Shown: positions 58,974-64,000 of the stretch, in pieces | Layout of the letters: every line of letters begins with the position of its first letter | Position numbering within the stretch: the first letter of the stretch is position 1 | Assembly (NCBI RefSeq): GCF_025527015.1 | Contig: NZ_JAODIM010000031.1 | Coordinates: 25,771-89,770 of the forward strand | Length of the DNA: 64,000 nt | Reading direction: 5' to 3' | From: Winslowiella arboricola | GTDB lineage: Bacteria > Pseudomonadota > Gammaproteobacteria > Enterobacterales > Enterobacteriaceae | Notes under the pieces: model-generated | Database searches by the model: none | Told to the model about the DNA's origin: nothing | Seen by the model: only the letters and a program-made list of their open reading frames with translations | Position numbers and translations under genes: made by a program

Positions 58974-60542
58974 ATGAAAAGTATCGTTCCGTCAGTCATC
59001 GCTATCGCTCTGGCTGCTTCTTTTACTGCTCAGGCTGCCACACCACCAGACACACTGGTGATTGCCCAGTCAATCGATGATGCCAGCAGCTTTGACCCGG
59101 CGCAGGGTTTTGAACTGACCTCGATGCAGGCCTTTACCAATATCTATCAGCGGCTGGTGCAGTCAGATCCCAACAATCCGGTCGATCTGAAGCCAACGCT
59201 GGCGACCTCCTGGCAACCCGCCAGTGATAACCGCAGCCTGACCTTTGAACTGCGAGATGGCGCTAAATTCTCCACCGGCAATCCGGTGCGTCCCGAAGAT
59301 GTGATCTTCTCGCTGTCGCGCGTGATCAAGCTGAATCTGGATCCCTCTTTTATCCTCGCTCAGATGGGCTGGACCAAAGACAATGTTGATGCGCAGCTGA
59401 AAAAGATCGATGACAAACACGTTCAGATTAGCTGGAACGCGGATATCAGCCCGGCGTTCGTGTTAAGCCTGCTATCGGCGCCGGTAGCATCGATCGTTGA
59501 TGAAAAAACCGTGCTGGCTAATCAGCAGAAAAACGATCTCGGCAACCAGTGGTTGGGTACCCACTCTGCCGGTAGCGGTCCGTATCAGATCCGTAAGTAT
59601 ATCCCGCATGAAGTGGTGCTGCTGTCGGCTAACCCGACCTCACCTGCTGGTGCGCCCAGGCTGAAAAATATTCTGATTAAAAACGTCCCGGAACCGGCCG
59701 CGCGTCGTCTGCTGCTGGAACAGGGCGACGCCGATATTGCCCGTAACCTTGGCGCTGACCAGATGGCCGCGCTGAAAGGCAAAGCGGGGGTTAAGCCGGT
59801 CGCCTATCCAATGGCCTCGCTGTATTACATCCAGTTCAATATTGATGCCTCGCCGGCGCTGAAAAATCCTGCGCTGTGGGAAGCTTCCCGTTACCTGTTT
59901 GATTACCACGGTATCGCCGATGATCTGCTGAAAGGCCAGTTCCAGGTGCACCAGTCATTCCTGCCGGAAGGTTTCCTCGGCGCGCTGAATGACAATCCGT
60001 ACAAATACGATCCGGAAAAAGCCAAAGCGATTCTGCAGAAAGCAGGCCTGACTAATGTCAGCTTTAAACTCTCCGTCAGTAACCAACCGCCGTATCTGGA
60101 TATCGCCCAGGCGTTGCAGGCCAGCTTTGCCAAAGGCGGCATTAAAGTTGAACTGATCCCGGGACTCAGCACCGAAGTCTCCACTAGCGTAAAAGCGCAT
60201 AAATATGAAGCGACGCTGAATGCCTGGGGCGCTGACTATTTTGATCCCAACACTAATGCCGCCGCTTTCGCTTACAACCCGGAAGATGGCAGCAAAACCC
60301 TCGCATGGCGCTCTAACTGGCATATTCCTGAGCTGAGCAAGCAGACGCTAGCCGCGACCGCCGTCAGTGATAACGCGAAGCGCGTGGAGATGTACCAGAG
60401 CATGCAGCGCGAAGTGCAGAAGAACTCACCGTACGTGGTGGGACTGCAGGCGCGTAACCTGATTGCGCTGCGCGACAACCTGCAAGGCTATGTGCAGGGA
60501 ATCAACCCGGATATGGTGTACTACAACCAGGTCAGTAAGTAA
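58974..60542 (+). CDS. Peptide-type ABC importer 2, substrate-binding protein
   Basis: A 522-residue periplasmic SBP_bac_5 protein with a signal peptide (cleavage near AQA-A), not a lipoprotein. Typical features are LVIAQSIDDASSFDPAQGFELTS, LATSWQPASDNRSLTFELRDGAKFSTGNPVRPEDVIFSL and the GSGPYQIRKY segment. It opens a five-gene importer operon in which every junction overlaps. The upstream 58791-58973 region is AT-rich and must hold the promoter. Confidence 0.92.
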   Translation: MKSIVPSVIAIALAASFTAQAATPPDTLVIAQSIDDASSFDPAQGFELTSMQAFTNIYQRLVQSDPNNPVDLKPTLATSWQPASDNRSLTFELRDGAKFSTGNPVRPEDVIFSLSRVIKLNLDPSFILAQMGWTKDNVDAQLKKIDDKHVQISWNADISPAFVLSLLSAPVASIVDEKTVLANQQKNDLGNQWLGTHSAGSGPYQIRKYIPHEVVLLSANPTSPAGAPRLKNILIKNVPEPAARRLLLEQGDADIARNLGADQMAALKGKAGVKPVAYPMASLYYIQFNIDASPALKNPALWEASRYLFDYHGIADDLLKGQFQVHQSFLPEGFLGALNDNPYKYDPEKAKAILQKAGLTNVSFKLSVSNQPPYLDIAQALQASFAKGGIKVELIPGLSTEVSTSVKAHKYEATLNAWGADYFDPNTNAAAFAYNPEDGSKTLAWRSNWHIPELSKQTLAATAVSDNAKRVEMYQSMQREVQKNSPYVVGLQARNLIALRDNLQGYVQGINPDMVYYNQVSK

Positions 60543-61594
60543 TGGCAGTAACTTCTACCGAAGCCGGGTCCGCCCGGCGTTTCTGGCGCGGTGGCGGACG
60601 TCTCGCCACCAGCCTGATTTCGTTACTGGTCACGCTGCTCGGCTTGCTGGCGTTTACCTTTATGTTGTCGCATCTGTCGCCGGTCGATCCGGTGTTGCAG
60701 ATTGCTGGCGATCACGCCAGTGAATCGACCTACGCTCAGGTACGCCGTGATTTGGGCCTCGACCAGCCGGTGCTGATGCAGTTCTGGCACTATCTCGAAC
60801 ACCTGGCGCGTGGTGATTTGGGTGTCTCACGCATTACCAATCAGCCCGTGCTCAGCGATCTGATGCGCACTTTCCCCGCCACTATCGAACTGGCCAGCTG
60901 TGCGATGATTTTTGGCGCCTTTTTTGGCATCACGCTGGCGCTGCTGGCGGCATGGAAACCGGGCAGCATTATTGATAACCTGGCGCGCCTGATTTCGCTG
61001 CTCGGCTATTCGGTGCCGATTTTCTGGCTCGGGTTACTCGGGCTGCTGCTGTTTTACGCGGTGCTGCACTGGTCGGCCGGGCCCGGCAGGCTGGATGATA
61101 TTTATGTCTACACCATCGAAACCAAAACCGGTCTGATGCTGATTGATAGCTGGCTCTCCGGCGATGCCGACATGTTCCGCAACGCCATTGCCCACCTGTG
61201 GCTGCCGGTGGTGGTGCTGGGAATGCTGTCGATGGCGGGCATCACCCGTCTGCTGCGTGCCGCGCTGCTGGAAGAGAGCAGCAAAGAGTATGTCACTCTT
61301 GCGCGCGCCAAAGGCGCCGGACGCGGACGTATTCTGCTGCTGCATATTTTCCCCAATGTCTCCGGTACGCTGATTACCGTGCTGGCGCTCTCCTACGCCA
61401 CGCTGCTGGAAGGTTCTGTGCTGACCGAAACCGTCTTTGCCTGGCCAGGTGTCGGTCGCTATATGACCACCGCGCTGTTCGCCTCCGATGCACCGGCGAT
61501 TCTTGGCTCCACGCTGCTGATAGGCGGCTGCTTTATCGTGCTGAACACGCTGGCTGATGCTCTCACCTGGCTTACCGATCCGAGAACCCGATGA
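60542..61594 (+). CDS. Peptide-type ABC importer 2, permease DppB-like
   Basis: A 350-residue inner-membrane permease. Six membrane segments, an EAA loop (EYVTLARAKGAGRGRILLLHIFPNV) and the family end TETVFAWPGVGRYMTTAL. It overlaps the binding-protein stop in TAATG and the next permease in ATGA. Confidence 0.93.
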   Translation: MAVTSTEAGSARRFWRGGGRLATSLISLLVTLLGLLAFTFMLSHLSPVDPVLQIAGDHASESTYAQVRRDLGLDQPVLMQFWHYLEHLARGDLGVSRITNQPVLSDLMRTFPATIELASCAMIFGAFFGITLALLAAWKPGSIIDNLARLISLLGYSVPIFWLGLLGLLLFYAVLHWSAGPGRLDDIYVYTIETKTGLMLIDSWLSGDADMFRNAIAHLWLPVVVLGMLSMAGITRLLRAALLEESSKEYVTLARAKGAGRGRILLLHIFPNVSGTLITVLALSYATLLEGSVLTETVFAWPGVGRYMTTALFASDAPAILGSTLLIGGCFIVLNTLADALTWLTDPRTR

Positions 61595-62451
61595 CGCAAA
61601 ATTTAACTGATGCTGAAACTGTGGCGCCGCGTCGCTATCGCCGCCGCCGGGTGACTACCCTGGTGACTGGCGGCACGCTGGTGGCCATTCTGCTGCTGAC
61701 CGCACTGCTTGCGCCGCTGCTGGCACCGTTTGATCCCAATGCCCAGCTGATGTCCGCGCGCCTGCTGCCGCCCTCTGGCGCTCACTGGCTCGGTACTGAC
61801 GGCTTTGGCCGCGATCTGCTGTCGCGGGTGATTTACGGCACCCGCCCGACACTGCTGCTGGTCTCGCTGATTCTGGTGCTGACCATTCCGGTCGGCATGC
61901 TGGTCGGTATCGCTGCTGGTTATCTTGGTGGCTGGACCGAACGGGTGCTGATGCGCATTACCGATATCTTTCTGTCGCTGCCAAATCTGGTGATCGCGCT
62001 GGCGCTGGTGGCGATGCTAGGCCCGGGCCTGATGAATGGCGCACTGGCGCTGGCGCTGACCAGCTGGCCGCCCTTTGCCCGTCAGGCACGTGCGGAAACC
62101 CTCGCCCTGCGTCGTAGCGATTACCTCGCCGCGGCGCGGATGCAGGGCATTACCGGCCTGCGCCTGATGTTTGGTCATATTCTGCCGCTCTGTATGCCAA
62201 GCGCTGTAGTGCGCGCCGCACTCAGCCTCGGCGGGATTATTCTTGCCGCCGCGGGTCTCGGTTTCCTCGGTATGGGCGTTCAGCCGCCAACTGCGGAATG
62301 GGGCTCAATGGTCGCCGAAGGCAGTAAGGTGATTTTTGACCAGTGGTGGGTCGCTGCCGCACCAGGTGGCGCGATTCTGTTTGCCAGCCTGGCCTTTAAC
62401 CTGACAGGCGACGGCCTGCGCGACCGACTGGATACCCGCAATGCCAACTGA
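61591..62451 (+). CDS. Peptide-type ABC importer 2, permease DppC-like
   Basis: A 286-residue permease with the DppC signatures WLGTDGFGRDLLSRVIYGTRPTL, DYLAAARMQGITGLRLMFGHILP and AAGLGFLGMGVQPPTAEWGSM. It overlaps both neighbours by a few bases, indicating translational coupling. Confidence 0.93.
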   Translation: MTQNLTDAETVAPRRYRRRRVTTLVTGGTLVAILLLTALLAPLLAPFDPNAQLMSARLLPPSGAHWLGTDGFGRDLLSRVIYGTRPTLLLVSLILVLTIPVGMLVGIAAGYLGGWTERVLMRITDIFLSLPNLVIALALVAMLGPGLMNGALALALTSWPPFARQARAETLALRRSDYLAAARMQGITGLRLMFGHILPLCMPSAVVRAALSLGGIILAAAGLGFLGMGVQPPTAEWGSMVAEGSKVIFDQWWVAAAPGGAILFASLAFNLTGDGLRDRLDTRNAN

Positions 62452-63289
62452 TTCTTCCGCGCTGATTATCGCTGACCGGCTAAGTATTTCGCTGAATGAT
62501 GGCGCCACGCTGGTGAAAGATCTCTCTTTTACCCTCGGACGTGAACGTGTGGCGCTGGTGGGTGAGTCCGGTTCCGGAAAATCACTGACCGCCCGCGCGC
62601 TGATGGGCCTGTTAGCGCCTTCTTTGCATGTGCAGGCGCGAAGCTTAAGCGTTGCCGGGGAAAATGCCTTAACCCTGACTGAGCGCCGCTGGAGCCAGTT
62701 ACGCGCCAGTAAACTGGCGATGGTGATGCAGGATCCGAAGTATGCGCTGAACCCTGTGCGCACCATTGGCTGGCAGGTTGAGGAGCCACTTAAGCTGCAT
62801 CAATCCTTTAGCCGCGCCGAACGCCGTGAAAAGGTGTGCGAGATGCTTGATGCCGTGGGCCTGCCGCAACCGGCTCAGCTGATGACGCGTTATCCGCATC
62901 AGCTCTCCGGCGGGATGGGACAGCGCGTTATGCTGGCGATTGCGCTGATTGCCGATCCGCAATTTCTGATTGCCGATGAGCCGACCTCAGCGCTCGATCA
63001 TGCGATGCGCGACCAGGTGCTGGCGTTAATCCGTCGTCTGGTGGAGCAGCGCAATATGGGCCTGCTGCTGATCAGTCACGATCTGCAACAGGTAGCGGAA
63101 CATTGCGATCGGGTGATGGTGATGTACAAGGGGGAAGTGCTGGATACCCTGCCTGCCGCTGAATTACCGCGCGCCACCCATCCCTACACCCACACCCTGT
63201 GGTCCTGCCGTCCGAGCAAAGCGACCCACGGTCAGCCGCTGCCGGTTCTCGATCGCGCGGCACTGGAGGCGACTCGTGAGCATGATTGA
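62441..63289 (+). CDS. Peptide-type ABC importer 2, ATP-binding protein (DppD-like)
   Basis: A 282-residue ABC ATPase. Walker A is GESGSGKS, signature LSGGMGQR, Walker B FLIADEPTSALD and H-loop ISHD. The signature has Gly-Met-Gly in place of the usual Gly-Gln-Arg; this occurs in OppD-type proteins. The gene overlaps the permease by 11 bp and the next ATPase by 14 bp. Confidence 0.92.
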   Translation: MPTDSSALIIADRLSISLNDGATLVKDLSFTLGRERVALVGESGSGKSLTARALMGLLAPSLHVQARSLSVAGENALTLTERRWSQLRASKLAMVMQDPKYALNPVRTIGWQVEEPLKLHQSFSRAERREKVCEMLDAVGLPQPAQLMTRYPHQLSGGMGQRVMLAIALIADPQFLIADEPTSALDHAMRDQVLALIRRLVEQRNMGLLLISHDLQQVAEHCDRVMVMYKGEVLDTLPAAELPRATHPYTHTLWSCRPSKATHGQPLPVLDRAALEATREHD

Positions 63290-63947
63290 TCTGCAACAGC
63301 TGAGTGTGGCGCATAAGCAGGGCTATGATCTGCGTACCGTGGTGCATGACGTCAATCTGACGATTGACGCCGGTGAGTGTTTTGGTCTGGTGGGTCCCTC
63401 CGGCTGCGGTAAATCGTCGCTGCTTTGGGTGATGGCCGGGCTGAATCCGCACTGGCAGGGCTCTATGCAGCTGGCAGGACATCAGGTGGCCGCTGGCAAA
63501 GCCTTTACCGGCACGCTGCGTCGTGAAGTACAGATGGTGTTTCAGGATCCCTATGCCTCACTGCATCCGCGTCACCGTCTGCGTCGAACGCTGGCGGAAC
63601 CGCTGAAACTGCTGAAGGTGCAGGATATCGACGATCGTATCGATCAGGGATTTCGTCATGTTGGTCTGGATCCGGCGATGGCCGACCGTTATCCGCATCA
63701 GCTCTCCGGCGGCCAGCGCCAGCGTGTCGCCATTGTGCGCGCGCTGCTGTTAGAACCCAAAGTACTGCTGCTGGATGAACCTACTTCGGCGCTGGATATG
63801 TCGGTGCAGGCCGAGATCCTTAATCTGCTAAACGATCTGAAGCGTCTCGATAATCTGACCATGGTGCTGGTCAGCCACGATCCGGATGTGATCGACCATA
63901 TGTGCGATCGCGCCGCACAGATGGCTAATGGCCGGATTGTCGGTTAA
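63276..63947 (+). CDS. Peptide-type ABC importer 2, ATP-binding protein (DppF-like)
   Basis: A 223-residue ABC ATPase. Walker A is GPSGCGKS, signature LSGGQRQR, Walker B LLLDEPTSALD and H-loop VSHD. It ends soon after the ATPase core (MANGRIVG) and lacks the usual 40-100-residue DppF extension. The GTG at 63276 lies six bases after GGAGG; ATG at 63282 is an alternative. No frame damage is seen. Confidence 0.9.
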   Translation: MSMIDLQQLSVAHKQGYDLRTVVHDVNLTIDAGECFGLVGPSGCGKSSLLWVMAGLNPHWQGSMQLAGHQVAAGKAFTGTLRREVQMVFQDPYASLHPRHRLRRTLAEPLKLLKVQDIDDRIDQGFRHVGLDPAMADRYPHQLSGGQRQRVAIVRALLLEPKVLLLDEPTSALDMSVQAEILNLLNDLKRLDNLTMVLVSHDPDVIDHMCDRAAQMANGRIVG

Positions 63948-63959
63948 AACTATCAGCAC

Positions 63960-64000
63960 GGGCGGCGAGAACGCCGCCCCTACGCTGATCTGATGTAGGG
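63960..64000. repeat. REPIN-type element, cut by the window edge
   Basis: Consensus copy GGGCGGCGAGAACGCCGCCC (63960-63979) followed by CCTAC. The inverted partner's first bases GTAGGG appear at 63995-64000, where the window ends. Confidence 0.8.

Noticed and set aside
63276..63947. Truncated pseudogene of a DppF-type ATPase
   Set aside because: It is short at the C-terminus, but all ATPase motifs are intact, the stop is clean and the operon is otherwise undamaged.

Overview
The window is a chromosomal segment of a gammaproteobacterium of the order Enterobacterales. Many proteins (QueA, ProY, PhoR/PhoB, Mak, RdgC, PpnP, ProC, IraP, MarC) look close to their Escherichia coli counterparts from memory. 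The backbone follows the E. coli segment between tgt and proC/iraP in the same relative order: tgt-queA-acpH, proY-brnQ, phoR-phoB, sbcD-sbcC, mak-rdgC, ppnP, aroM, yaiA-aroL, yaiI, proC, psiF, iraP. The accessory content points to a Pantoea/Erwinia-like member of the Erwiniaceae, but the genus is an inference. No rRNA, tRNA, prophage, transposase or CRISPR array is visible.

Layout. 1-3.4 kb: queuosine genes, acpH and a 2-Cys peroxiredoxin. 3.7-10.5 kb: accessory block where E. coli has malZ, with an O-acyltransferase and a LacI-type regulator, inositol-monophosphatase-like enzyme, organophosphate permease and secreted phytase-like acid phosphatase. 10.5-13.3 kb: proY and brnQ. 13.7-17.3 kb: a MetE-like methyltransferase with a predicted MetJ operator, two unknown genes, and a PstS-like protein behind phoBR. 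19.6-24.2 kb: sbcDC, preceded by an ERIC element. 24.3-30.6 kb: a three-lipoprotein operon (CsgG-like, DUF4810, DUF799), a free-standing TolA-domain lipoprotein, and an AraC regulator, APH-type kinase and ethanolamine-type permease. 30.6-41.7 kb: mak to proC, with an insertion that places aroM at the end of an IclR/OPT-transporter/DUF1177 operon. 41.7-50.8 kb: a Rieske-FAD oxidoreductase, psiF, iraP, a Gly-rich lipoprotein, lacZ with a lac-type operator but no lacI or lacY, an MdtG-like efflux pump, a cold-shock protein and marC. 51-64 kb: an AriR-like protein, two peptide-type ABC importers (the first with a fused permease), small envelope proteins, an I78 inhibitor and a CPBP protease.

How the genes work together. 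Phosphate is a recurring theme: phoBR with a Pho box, a PstS-like protein, PsiF, IraP and the phytase/phosphatase block. The phosphatase, permease and IMPase could form a complete route from an extracellular organophosphate (phytate is the leading candidate) to free inositol and phosphate. A second theme is uptake of peptides or small chelates through two ABC importers and an OPT transporter.

Small palindromes of one family (core GGGCGGCGAGAACGCCGCCC) sit at six intergenic sites, three of them as inverted pairs. They are REP/REPIN-type repeats.
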